NCBI RefSeq assembly: GCF_964340395.1
Contig: NC_135551.1
Span: 25,702,003 to 25,766,002 of the forward strand
Origin: Glandiceps talaboti
Taxonomy: Eukaryota; Hemichordata; Enteropneusta; Spengelidae
Length of the DNA stretch: 64,000 bases
Reading direction: 5' to 3'
The notes under the pieces are model-generated. The model was not told the DNA's origin and did not search any database. It saw only the letters and a list, made by a program, of their open reading frames with translations. The position numbers and the translations under genes were made by a program. This document shows, in pieces, positions 13,901 to 25,018 of this stretch (within the stretch, counting starts at the first letter, position 1; each line of letters begins with the position of its first letter).

Positions 13901-16900
13901 ACGGGTAAAATCTATAATAATAATAATAAACTTTATTTAAACTGGATGAATGGGTTCAACTCCTGACCGAAGTGGTAAGAGGCAAGTGGTTTAACCACTG
14001 GGCCACCGACAACCCATATCTATACTAACACAGTAAACACTAACACTTATTTGGCTGCAAAAAACAACAGCATCAACACAGAGTAGAGATTGCTCTGGAT
14101 ACACTATTGATACACAATATTTGCCCAACTTACAGAGTCCCTCATCTTCAGTTTCCTTGGCACACGGGGTTCACTAGTAGAGCTGGATACTTCAACATTT
14201 TGAATGGACAGGTCAACTGGTGCTGTATGAGGTCAAAGGTCAAAGAACAAGTTAAATCCAATGCACACACGTTTTGACAGTGTAAAGAGATTGACATGAA
14301 AATGGAAATGCTAACAGTAAAGGCTAAGGCAGGGAAGGTGAATAAATGAAATCAAATTATGTTGACACCAATAATTGGCGTAGTCTAGACTGTGATATCC
14401 AACCAATGGCAGAGAAGGATTTTGATGGTAAATCCATGGTATGTTCAGGTGACAATCATCCCCTGAGTAGCATATGCAACGTTACCCCCTCCCCCCTCCC
14501 CCCACCCCCATATGTACAGAAACATTGGCAATGTATGGAGAGACTCTTAGAACTAGCAACATCCCTATGCTTTGAAAGTTGTCAGAATGTATACATGAAT
14601 GGCGACCAGAACTAGCAGTCTGAAGGCCTACATTCCTCTATCATACCCAATATTTGTCTGGATACATTATTGTGCCACTGCAAACAGAATAATTCTCAGT
14701 ATATGTGATAGCGTTGTACCTCAATCTAGCCTGATAAAATTGACTGAGAAGATCCAAGGTGTACCTATATAGTGATGTACAACTGCTGACATCAGACTGT
14801 GGACAAACAGACCCTGTTACAAACAGGGAAAGTTAACAACTGATGAATTAGAATTAATAACACTTGGTTCAGCATGTTGGAAGGCAGAGACTTGTATTAC
14901 ACACTATAGTTTGATAAGAACTGTTTTATGGCCTCTTTATGTGTATATAACATGCCTGGGGAACTGGACATTTGTTTGTGAAATGAACTATTATGTAAAG
15001 AGGCCATAAAACTGTTCTTATCAAATAATGGAATGTTATACAAGTCTCTGTACTTCCATCATGCTGTGCTAAGTGTTATCAATCCAATTCAGTTGTTTAC
15101 TTTCCCTGTTTGTAACAGATTCTGTTCGTCTACAGTCTGATGTCGACAGTTGTATGTTAAGTATAGCGCACAGAGTGGAAAATCATGGTGTTGACCAAGA
15201 TAATGAATGACTGTTATTCCTATGTCATGCCTAGGTGGTAAAATTTGATTTCAGGTAATGAGAATCGATACCACCTGTTTCTGACCAGTGAAGGCATACA
15301 TCACATTACTAGTTAAATGATGGTTTGTTGTGTTTTCTTACAGTTTAGCACATGTGGCTCCGAGTTGCAGTTAACACTAGTACTGTGTTCTTCAGTACTA
15401 CCACTGGCTGTCACTGGTTCTAGTTCAGGTTCCGGTTCAACTGTTTTAGTTTCTGCTTCTGATTTGGAGTCTGTTTCAGTTTTATCTTCCTCTGGTTCAT
15501 CTTCATCACTAGATATTGTGACACACACTGAGACGACAGGAGTACAGTTACAAGTTATGTATATGGTATCACAAACTACACAGTAAGTTAGTTTATGAGA
15601 ACACAATCACAACAGTTCAGTGTGTAGGTAACACAAACTATATATTGATGTATACATGAGCGTGTACTTGCAATGTACTGGTAAGTAACTTTTTAGTAGT
15701 GTCAATATACATAACACATTTTAATCTCACATAAATATATGAAAAACAGACAGATGAACGCATTGCAAAAAACCTAAATTCAAGACACAAGAAATTTACA
15801 CACACACACACACACACACGTGCACATGCACATGCTTGCATATAAACACACATGCGTCCATGCACATGCACAAACACACACACACCAAAAGACTAGTCAC
15901 TTTGGTAGAGGCATTAATCAGACATACTAATGAAGTGTTAGTGCTAACACAGAGCTTGCTTAAATACTAAGTCTGATGCTAGCCAAGATATATAGTCTAG
16001 AGGCTATCCATTGGGTTTGAATCTGAAGATCTCTTTACCCCACGTCTATCTCAATGATAAATCGTGTTCATTCAAATCAATATTAACCCCTACTGTTAGA
16101 ATGACATAAACCATGTGTAAGTAGTGCCCTGATATGAAAAATGTACCATATTTGGACATCACTGTACCATATTTGGACATCACTGTACCATATTTGGACA
16201 TCACGTAACTGCCCCCAATAAACACTAACTTATCATTGGGTAGAATTCTGTGATTGATTAACAAAGGCGTGATGTTAATGACTGTGTGGGTGACTTTGTT
16301 TGAATTTGAAATTTCATCTCAGCCCCTCATCGAGCTAGACATGGGGTAAAAGAAATCTTCAGATTCAAACCCAACGGCTAGCCTTTAGACTAGCCTAGAG
16401 AGAAATAATCTACTGTATTACTGTGACTGCAACCTACCTGGCTCCTCCACTTTGCGGGATTTCCGCCTAGCTGACGGTGGCACTCTTTCCACGAGTCGGT
16501 ATATATTATTTTGAAGTGCATTTTTTCTTCTTCCAGCATAAGTTTTTAATATTTTCTTAGGTTTCACAGGAAACATAGGCTCACCATCACTGTATATACT
16601 AGACTGTGCAGTCATAGATTGGGCATAAAAGTTGTCTGTTCGTATACCGCTAAGTGTTCTTGGTATATTCCTGTCTGTGTTGTCTGGCGACAGGTTGACT
16701 TTCTTTTTCCGTGTTCGGATTCTAGAAGGGTCTATTGGTTTAGCACATGGTTCATAGTCACACTTATCTAGAATTAAAGATGGATTACCACAATGGAAAC
16801 ATATTGCAAATTCTTCTAATTCTTCCGTTTCTTCTGTTACAGGTTCCTCTTGAACTTCCGTCACAATTTCTGTGCCTTTATCTGTTGAATTTGAAGTTGA

Positions 16901-19900
16901 GCATAATTAGTTGTAACTTTATCGACAAAGCCCAAGTGAAACTGTTACTTTCCACTATTTGCTGATAATCAATTGTAAAATACATCAAACCTTTACTGAA
17001 AACAGTTCATTCATTCCCTTCTGGTTAGAAGTCTTGTAGTAAGACATTAAATTTGTACTTTAAGGGTTGCCGAATATAGGTGAAGGGTGATGAGTACATC
17101 TGTCTAGGCACAGACTTAGGCAAAGGCAGTACTGATTTGGTTGGTGCCAGTGGAGGGAGATAGAATCTGCTGGAGGCAATGCGATGCCAGTTGGAGGGGG
17201 GGGGGGGGGGGGGGGGGAGAGAGGTATGAAGAACAGTCCCCAAAGGTGAACTCTTTCATAATCAGTGTGGTTCTGTGTATACTAACTTTAAGTCCATAGA
17301 TAAACAGTGTGGACCAGGTACTTGTTTGTTGACAAATTGGATGTTTGTGAGATGTTGATAGTCATATAACAATCATACATGATTTAGCAAGTACAAAAAT
17401 ATAAAAATTTTACATTGAAAACATGCATTGAAAAAAGTTTCAGTTACAGAAATGGGGTGGGGGGCTTTTCAGTAGTGACATGAGTGTTTAGATTTCCTTC
17501 ATAAAACCCTCAATTTTCCCTTGCCAGCCACACATCCCAATCACTTTCCTAGGTGAGTACATCCATATATGACTGTAACATACAGTTCTATATACACTAA
17601 CCTGAAGACACAGGTCTGTCTTCTTCATCATTAGTAAGATCCAAATCTACTACAGTTTCAACTGGCGTAATCTCCTCCTCTTCATCTCCATGTCTATCAA
17701 AACAATCACAATATAAGTTAAGTTACTTGACTGATATCAAAACTGTAACTTGATTTTAAATATTCTGGTTGAAATCACAACATTAGTATTACCTCTTACC
17801 CTTCCACCAATCATCACTTTTTATTGTTAAGAGAAATTTTATTGAAACCTTGCTCTTTCAGTGATTGCCAATCATGAAATACATGGAACATTACACATCT
17901 TTCATTTGATATATTTTGGAAATTACATTTATAAATATATTTGATTATTACTGATCATGTCCCAGGATATTTGTATTTTCTTGTTTAACAGCCCACGTCA
18001 GATTACAACGTACGACTAAAATCTATGTGTACAAAAACAGTTGTCTAACAGAGCTATAGAAAAACGTTGGTCCTGAACCAAAAAGAAAAAAGAAAAAAAA
18101 AAAAAAAAATCCTATTTTATGGCTCCACTGTCATAATCCAATATCATGGAATTCGAACATTGGGTTTTAAAGTCACGACATAAGCTATTTTCCATTGTCA
18201 CTGGAGTATCAGATCTCATGTCCCTGTTCGTTTTTCATTCACCTACGAAGAGCAGATGTTAGCAGGAAGAACAGCCTGGTAAAATCAGAGTATTCACTGG
18301 ATCATTACCAAAATTCTTCATTTAAAAACCCAGGTTATTCTAAGACCCTGTTTTGTGGTTATGTTTTATCACTGACAGTGACTTTCATGTATTGCTTATC
18401 TTATTTTGTTGTGTTCATTTTGTTTTATCTCATGACTCTGTTTATTTTTATAAGTGTCAGGCATTATGGGACACAATTAGGTATTATGTTATTATATATA
18501 TATACCTAGTGGTCAACTGTTCTTGATGATGTTGACCTTATCAGAACAATTTGTGCCATTTCTACATAGTGATACTCGTGTCATTACAGGGAAATGCCAC
18601 TCATAGTCAAAGAGGTGATATCAAATAATAACCTAATACTATCTTATGGTATATCATCTTATCTCTGAAAACTGATATAATCAACATATATGCCTATGTT
18701 TGACAGCCTTGTGAAGAGTACAGCAAAAAAACCAACACACAACAAAAAAATAAACCACAAAAAACCATAGACCCTCCACGTGTGTCTATGAAAAAACAGA
18801 CTAAGAATTTCATATTTTCTATAACCTGTCTACTCACTGATTCTACTTCACTTCTCACTTATAATAATTATAATAATCTTTATTTATACTGGACAGTTCT
18901 TTAAGTGTATAAACACTTGTCTCCCAAGAAGTCCATTGAGGGCCATCCCTCATGGGTTCAGTGTTAATGCAGGAGGAAACCGGAGTACCCGGGGAAAACC
19001 TGTGTTGTTTGGTAGAGTCAAACTGAACAACACTCTGCTTACTTACAGCGTGGTAAATTTAATCAACCCCTGAATGGGTTCAAACCCTGACTACAGTGGT
19101 AAGAGGCAAGTGGTTTAACAGCTCGGCCACCAACAACCCTGCACTTACCGCACTAGTACTAACAATGTGAAACCATTACTGTGGTTTGAAATATGCACTC
19201 ACACTGATTGGTTTGAAAATATGTGCTCATGCGCTGATTGGTTGCAATGGGGAGTGATAAAGCTATGTCTGACTTTGACTATATTCAAATGAAGTCATTA
19301 TGTAAATGAACACTTGTTACTCAGAGGAACACCAAGAGTTAACATTGACATAATTTACATATAGGCTATCATCATGTAAATTTCTAGATAGGTATGCTGA
19401 TAATGACCACTGGGGTCAGGCTAAATTAATGAGTTGACGATGATACTATCACAAGTGGATAGTGAGGGGGCAAAGCAGAATCACAGACCGCAATGTAGAC
19501 AGGCTACGGCAGTTCTAAAAACTGCCAACCAAAATTTGGAGGAGACAGTCGTACCTTACAGCAGACTGAGGAGTTGGTGCTGAGACATGCTTCCAGAGTC
19601 TACCGTTCGTTTTACCACTGGTATGAACAAGTGAGCTGCGAGATGATGGTGAATTGCTAAGCAATTTCTGCACCTCCATTTTGCCTTTAGGACTATCACA
19701 TTTATTCAATTTGAGGTTTAAGACCATCCTTTTGAGAGATAAATAAAGAAAAGAATAAAAATAGAAATGAGAGTAAGTGAGCAACTATGCAAACAAAACC
19801 AAAAATAGACAACAACAAAAATTTTGAAATGAAAAAATAGAAAATACAAATCCAAAATGTTCCACATGACTGTTTCTATAGATTGGTATTTTATACCAAA

Positions 19901-22644
19901 CAGGTTTTCATTCATTTTATATTCTGGAAACAGACTCAACCACTTATAGGACAAGTTTATGATGTCTCCCTGACATCTGACACTCACAATGCTATGTTCT
20001 ATTCAACGAATTGTCATTATGTAGAGAACAATGGCTAGTCATGTAAAAACTAAACTTTCATCAAAACTCACTTTTGTGGTGATGTTGGCATGGCAACTGC
20101 CTGTGTTGGCTGTATCGTTGGTGTTGGCAATGGTGGTGTTGTAACACTTCTCATATTACATCCAATCGCATTTCCTCGTAGTCTTTTCTCTGGTAAAGTT
20201 CGTTGACCTTTTGATTTGACTTTTCGTTTTGGCCCTCCGCCACCAGTTATTGCCACAATAGGAAATTCTGGGCTCACTGAACGGTTCTGCACGTGACAAA
20301 ATTCTGCACTGACGGATTGGTTGTGTGTGTGATGAAATTCTGGACTGACTGATCGGTTCTGTATGTGATGAAACCCTTGGGTGACTGATTGGTTCTGTGT
20401 ATGACTTACAATCCGGTTTCCTTGTGCTTCTTGTGAGTTACTATCAAAAACAGTGTTCTTATGTTTGGGTATTTTGAAAGCTGTTCTGCTATGGTTGTAC
20501 TCCTAAAAGACAATAAAACAAAAAAATTTTGTTAACATTTCAAAACTGAACATTATAATCAATCAATCAATCAATCAATCAAAAGAATTTGTATAGTGCC
20601 AAAATCCAATACGACGTAATGTTCTATGGCGCTGATCATAGTACAAAGTTAGAAAGCTCTTGCAAAACAGATGTGTCTTAATATCCTTGAATTTATCGAC
20701 AGTGTGTGAAGAACGAAGTTCAAGTGGTATACTATTCCATAGGAGTGGCGCTGCTCGCAATAACGCACGATCACCGCATGACTTTGTATTACAACGGGGT
20801 ACATGAAGTAGATTTTTGTTATTTGAGCAAAGTGAACTAGTTGCGGGTTTACTGTTAATCAAGTCAGCGATGTAACCAGGAGTAGTGTTATTGAGTGCCT
20901 TGTAGGCGATCCAGTAGTACTCTCTGCTGTCATACTTTTATGAGCAATACAAGTGAAACTACAGCAGCATACACTGCAAGCATGACTGCATAACCCCCCC
21001 CCCCCCACCACTATAATACTCAAGTATGGTGGGGTCCTATAAATCAAGATATATGATTATTTACAATATGAATTGTGTAAAAATGTGACAGTACAGTTAT
21101 GTTCAAGTGATTTCATCAGGTACATGGCACTCTCACATACTCATCTACATACAGGCATAGCAACAAGTGTTTGGTATTGTATTATTCCTCCAGTGCAAAT
21201 ACCAATAATAAGCTGCATGCATGTTGATGCAAGTAATCACTGGCATAAATTCCTAATAATTCTTCTCATAAAACAAATACACAGCAGCAAAACATTTCAC
21301 AAGAAATCCGACACAGTATCTAGAAAACTCAATCTGATGTAGGGACACAGCTTGTTTGATTGATTGATTTACCTCTATTTCCTTTGTATAGTGTCATCTG
21401 TTTTCGAAACATGATTTTTTTTTGTTCTAGGAGTAAAAGGGCTTTCTATTTCCTCCAAGAACTAAAAACTTGAAAACAAACAGCAAATATATGAAGGAAA
21501 TGATGTAAATAAAGCAATCAAGTCCTGTTCCTACCTCTGATTTTAACCAGATTGCTAGAAAACTGACTGAGATACAAGACTCACCCCTGGATTTCGATGT
21601 ACACTTCCAGAGGGTATATTTCTATTGGTGGTTGTCTTGGCACCTAGACAGTAAGTGTCAGCATCTACAATCACTAGATCGCCATCACAACTAAAGATAG
21701 AAAGAAAGATACATCTACTTATAAGAAGTATGTACAGGTGCAACAATTCAACCTGTATACACAGAGATCCCGGGGCACTGATTTTAAGGTGTGGACCCCA
21801 AAATCAATTTAATTGTATTCATTGTACCATATCACATGCGTAAATCTACACAACTATGTTTACTCACTGGTGGTGATTCACTAGTGTTCAAGGTGTATGA
21901 TATTATGAGGAGGAGGACTAGTAACTCCTTATATTATATCTACATGTAGTAAAACAGTTTCAAATTATTAAAGAAACGTCCCAGTTTCAGCTAGTGCAGC
22001 TTTAAAGTTTACTCTATATTAAAATTAATAATAATATATAATAATATCATTTGTCATTCACATTTATAAACAATGGTATCATAATTTCCTAACATTACAA
22101 CGTCATACATGTTGTACACTGGCAGCAAATGCTTCCACCATATTGGTTTGTACAACACTAAAGGTCAAAGGTCACCTGGGCTGTCAATTAATCACAGACC
22201 CCTTATCCTGGGTTGACCTAACTACATAAAATACTACATGTAGTATTGTACTGTATATATCTAAATTGTTCATGGGGAATATAAAATGTGTATGATACAC
22301 ACAGTATTTCGGCGATCCTTTGATTTTTAAGCTGTATCTAATCTAATGTATGTCATGTCCCTCACACAGATCTTTCTTTTGGTAGAGCAGTACCAGATTC
22401 TGGAATAAATTGAGATACGGTGTACATGTACAATGTACATAGGTTTCATGCAAAGTCTACACTGATACTTACATGTATTCAATTTCACTATGCCATATGA
22501 CAAATCTCTACAAACATGATTGATGTTTTATGTGTAATAGGGATATAATATGCTGGTATTATATATTTTCTAATCTGTGGATCTGATATGGTGTATGCTA
22601 GTATGATTGGAAAAGAACTAAAAAACAAAGTCCCCATCCTAAAG

Positions 22645-22712
<68 letters not shown>

Positions 22713-22726
22713 GTGTGTGCGAGAGG

Positions 22727-22785
<59 letters not shown>

Positions 22786-24669
22786 GGTGTCACTATATGA
22801 ATTTGTGTCTGTGTATGAGTGTGTATATGTATATACAATTGTGTTATGTATTGTCTGTGTGTATACAAAAACACCAAGTTAGGGTCTGTGTTGGTTGTCT
22901 ACACGAGTGTCCACCTAATGGCCTTAAGGTGTTCCTTATTTTGACCATGCATAAAATAATCACAGTTTTTATGAATAACAAATCTCTACATACTCATCAT
23001 CATTCTGTGTGTGTACATCACCAATGTCGTCCGTACTATGTTCAGGAGCTCTGCTATCTCCAGTCACTGTCCAGTGTCCCTCTGGTTCTCTCACCTCATC
23101 ATGATGACTGAAGTACTGATATGATGGTTCATACCCAGCACTAGGGTCTTCGTCAGCTTGTGATAATCCTTTTAAAGATCACAACAATTGCAGATTATCA
23201 CATCAATTTACTAAATGTTTGTTCTTTTTTATATTTATCAATTTTGAGGTTTGCAAAACTTGCATCACTACTTTCTGAGACAGCAATGCCTACTCACATA
23301 ACTTTTTTAAAACTCATCATGTTTCAATACTTTTCATCTTTAATATTAATATTAATTTTCTGTATACTTCAATTTCATTTTATTTTACTCTTTCATCTCT
23401 GCTTTGTAACATTTAGTAATTCCTCTGGGAATTATGCATCAATGTTTATGGAAAGTCTGTAGGAAATATGCACATTCATATATGTGTGTACATACGCAAT
23501 AGTTTTGTTTAATTTAGTTTTTTATCAAAACAGTTGGAACGACATCCACAGGAAACGAAGTAGTGAAATGATCTTGGCACCGAAAGTATGATCAACATTT
23601 TAGTAATTTACTGTGAACCATAAAAGCATAAAAACCTCAGACATCTAGTTGTCTGAGTGAAAACCTAACTCCACCTCCAGTCTGTCGAAACTAAAATCAC
23701 ATGAAGATGCAACGTCATCACGTTTATATGAACACTGTAGGGAGAGAGTCATGACATTGACTAGATGTAATGTGTAAAGATAACGTAAGGTAAAATTGGA
23801 ACACGGTCGTCGGGTACTAGACTACCGCGAGTAGTGAATGAGTTGTGCAGTTCGCATCCACTGCTGTTTTAGTGTATAAATTTTTATTTTTAGTGTACCA
23901 GCAAGTCTACAACCATCACTGCCTCAGGCTGGATAAACCTGCTTGCAGACAGAGTAATCTGGAATCAATTGTGATGTTGTGCCTTTTCCTTTTCCGTATA
24001 AGCAGGGATGCATAATACCATGGATCTATTGTTGAATAATGGATCCACGATAATATATCCATGGCAGAAGGGACAATGTCAGAATCGAGTCCTGACTTAC
24101 TCAGTCTGCCACAAGACCACAGGATAACTGTTAGTCTTAGAAAAATACATGCACACATTGCCATTGGTGAATTCACAACAATTCATTTTCCTCTTCCTCA
24201 TCCCAACAAATTTGCAATTACCGGCAAGCAAGTGTCTAAAGAGATAGACTACTTGAAAGGGTTGCATGTCGACATTAATATCAACATCCGTCGACCTTTC
24301 AAATGAAGCCTTATGTTTATCATTGAGGGTGATGCACAACAAAGAATAATACATGGTCTAGAATTCTTTGTTGTTGTCCATCACACATCTCCGTGCTTGG
24401 TCAATTAACTTTACAAAATTAACCAAGAGGTCTTTCTGAGCAATAAGTCGTTTATATTTGAGGATGCCTATTTATCTTCATATCACGAGTCTGTACGAAC
24501 ATTGGCCATTATGATTGCATGCACTTTATCTTTCCTACGCATTTTCTCGTTTTCTTGCCAGACTGCAATTGCGTCCATTTCATACGCACTGGAACTTCAC
24601 TAAAGCATTTCAGAGTTCTGTACCGGAAATATCATTATTCTTCCACTCACCTTCAAACAAACTTGACAT
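4907..24669 (-). CDS. SENP6/SENP7-like: SENP6/SENP7-like SUMO-specific cysteine protease (21 exons)
   Basis: Ulp1-family (C48) protease; SENP6 and SENP7 edit poly-SUMO chains in the nucleus. Derived exons, 5' to 3': 24651-24669, 22994-23156, 21585-21690, 20072-20502, 19555-19728, 17602-17693, 16438-16881, 15342-15527, 14134-14222, 13606-13813, 12958-13134, 12230-12340, 11568-11763, 10733-10849, 9681-9896, 9082-9152 (or 9076), 7341-7834, 6822-7072, 6215-6283, 5689-5845, 4907-5050. All have AG/GT borders and matching phases; they sum to 3,915 nt, about 1,304 residues (human SENP6 is about 1,110). Visible: three SUMO-interaction-like motifs (near 66-72, 312-318, 477-487), a CxxC...C....C cluster (356-374), and a catalytic domain from about 800 with [13 protein letters not shown], His912 (HWYLA), Asp1189 (LLFDSL), Gln1238 and Cys1244 ([10 protein letters not shown]). 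An acidic Lys/Glu-rich insert of about 250 residues lies between His and Asp. The 19-nt first coding exon is the least certain. Family is certain; SENP6 versus SENP7 cannot be decided. Confidence 0.93.
5170..5395 (+). mobile_element. SINE, 5'-truncated
   Basis: Plus-strand copy of the 18855-19140 family lacking the tRNA-like head; retains AACCCATGAGGGATGG and the tail CAGTGTAAATAAAGTTGTTAT. Confidence 0.8.
7141..7255. repeat. Short tandem repeat, about 38-bp unit
   Basis: Three copies of CTAACTAGTTGAGTTTCTGC with CTCTGACTCC spacers, in the intron between exons 17 and 18. Confidence 0.9.
7893..8107. repeat. 24-bp minisatellite
   Basis: About nine units of GTGCCCCAGTCAACCCACAC with a 4-base variable end, in intron 16 of the protease gene. 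Confidence 0.97.
8360..9050. mobile_element. Inverted-terminal element pair, family C
   Basis: Left GGCTTACTAAGATCGACACAA and right, inverted, GTCTTACTGAAATAGACACAAA; both continue AACTAAA.CTRTTGTT. Same terminal sequence as 646-941. The 690-bp span may include a nested insertion. Confidence 0.65.
10577..10731. repeat. 23-bp minisatellite abutting a splice donor
   Basis: About seven units of CTGACTTAGCTCTGACATAG on the plus strand end directly at the donor of exon 14 (10733-10849). Confidence 0.95.
12403..12738. repeat. CCA/CAT trinucleotide microsatellite
   Basis: About 335 bp of ACC, ATC and CAC triplets in intron 11 of the protease gene. Frames of up to 156 codons (Val/Met/Gly-rich, or His/Thr-rich) are artefacts. 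Confidence 0.97.
13240..13335 (-). pseudogene. Decayed duplicate of SENP6/7-like exon 11
   Basis: Related to the start of exon 11 (12958-13134) and its intron; shared sequence includes TGGATGAT.AAGAAGTC and ATCTTTGACTGCAGACC. The acceptor AG of the live exon (TTGTAG) is TTGTAC here, and the frame meets a stop soon after. The duplication extends into flanking intron to about 13400 (GTGGGTTGAGGGCACC at about 13195 and 13375). Confidence 0.8.
13915..14016 (-). mobile_element. Internally deleted SINE copy
   Basis: Carries the two ends of the tRNA-derived SINE family (tail CTTTATTTAAACTGGA, head GGCAAGTGGTTTAACCACT...GGGCCACCGACAACCC on the plus strand) joined without the body. Confidence 0.75.
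14775..15163. mobile_element. Foldback element with 165-bp arms
   Basis: Arms 14775-14941 and 14993-15163 are imperfect inverted copies (GTTACAAACAGGGAAAGT and AACAGTTTTATGGCCTCTTT in both) around a 50-bp loop, in intron 8 of the SENP6/7-like gene. RNA from either strand could form a long hairpin. Confidence 0.85.
15993..16392. mobile_element. MITE-like element flanked by TA, family A
   Basis: Terminal inverted repeats of about 50 bp (GTCTAGAGGCTATCC left, GTCTAAAGGCTAGCC right; both followed by TTGGGTTTGAATCTGAAGAT) lie next to TA dinucleotides, fitting a Tc1/mariner-type non-autonomous element. The middle has three 21-bp tandem units TGTACCATATTTGGACATCAC at 16140-16204. Confidence 0.8.
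18855..19140 (-). mobile_element. tRNA-derived SINE, near full length
   Basis: On the minus strand it starts GGGTTGTTGGTGGCCGAGC, a tRNA A-box-like head, and has a B-box-like GGGTTTGAACCC. The body contains GGTACTCCGGTTTCCTCC and the 3' end is AATAAAGATTATTATAATTA. It is the best copy of the family also seen at 5170, 13915 and 28075. The head resembles Leu/Ser-type tRNAs but cannot fold as a functional tRNA. Confidence 0.85.
20556..20905 (-). mobile_element. 5'-truncated LINE: C-terminal end of a reverse transcriptase ORF
   Basis: The minus-strand frame reads [18 protein letters not shown], then [20 protein letters not shown] and [11 protein letters not shown], the conserved C-terminal tail of many non-LTR reverse transcriptases. 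It ends in a short 3' UTR (GGCACTATACAAATTC) and a TTGA tetranucleotide tail at 20561-20580. Clades with such tails include CR1/L2-like elements. It is a decayed fragment in intron 3 of the SENP6/7-like gene and encodes no full enzyme. Confidence 0.8.
22646..22784. repeat. (GT)n microsatellite
   Basis: About 135 bp of GT broken once by GCGAGAGGTT, in intron 2 of the SENP6/7-like gene. Confidence 0.98.
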
Positions 24670-25018
24670 GGTATATGTACTGTTCTATCTGGCTTAGGGA
24701 TATTTTAGTTTGTGTTGACCGTCACTAGCACTGACGACTTCCCCGCCATATTTGATACTGTGATGGAGTTAAAGGGACAGTGACTCGTAAAGGATTCGCG
24801 ACAATAGGAAATTGAATAATTTCAAAGCTCTTGTTTTAAATCGACAATATTTTGGTATAAGTGTATTTTTGTCTAATGTTAAAGATTATTTTTGTAACAT
24901 GAACTTGGGTTTTCTCCCAAAATTGACAATTTTAATGTTTCACGACTACAGTCGCAAAAAGGTGATTTCCTACAGAGGGCGTGCTTCATGACCCCACGTG
25001 GACTTGTTCACCGACAAA
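24670..25018. promoter_or_regulatory. Head-to-head promoter between the SENP6/7-like gene and UTP14
   Basis: Only 349 bp separate the inferred start codons of the minus-strand protease and plus-strand UTP14, so both promoters must lie here or in the first introns. A YY1-like core (ATATGGCGGGG on the minus strand, about 24743-24754) is present, and AAAATGGC overlaps the UTP14 start codon. YY1 sites at or near the start codon are known in housekeeping promoters; that they work here is inference. No TATA box was seen. Confidence 0.6.

Noticed and set aside
19070-19140. Functional tRNA gene
   Set aside because: A and B boxes are those of a SINE head; acceptor stem pairing and the 3' part of a tRNA are missing and SINE body follows.
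20575-20862. 95-codon host gene
   Set aside because: The translation is the C-terminal tail of a LINE reverse transcriptase with a tetranucleotide tail, so it is a mobile-element remnant.
24061-24306. 81-codon frame starting [14 protein letters not shown] on the plus strand, with a minus-strand frame opposite
   Set aside because: Lies in intron 1 of the protease with no splice partners, polyadenylation signal or recognisable motif. Kept as unproven.
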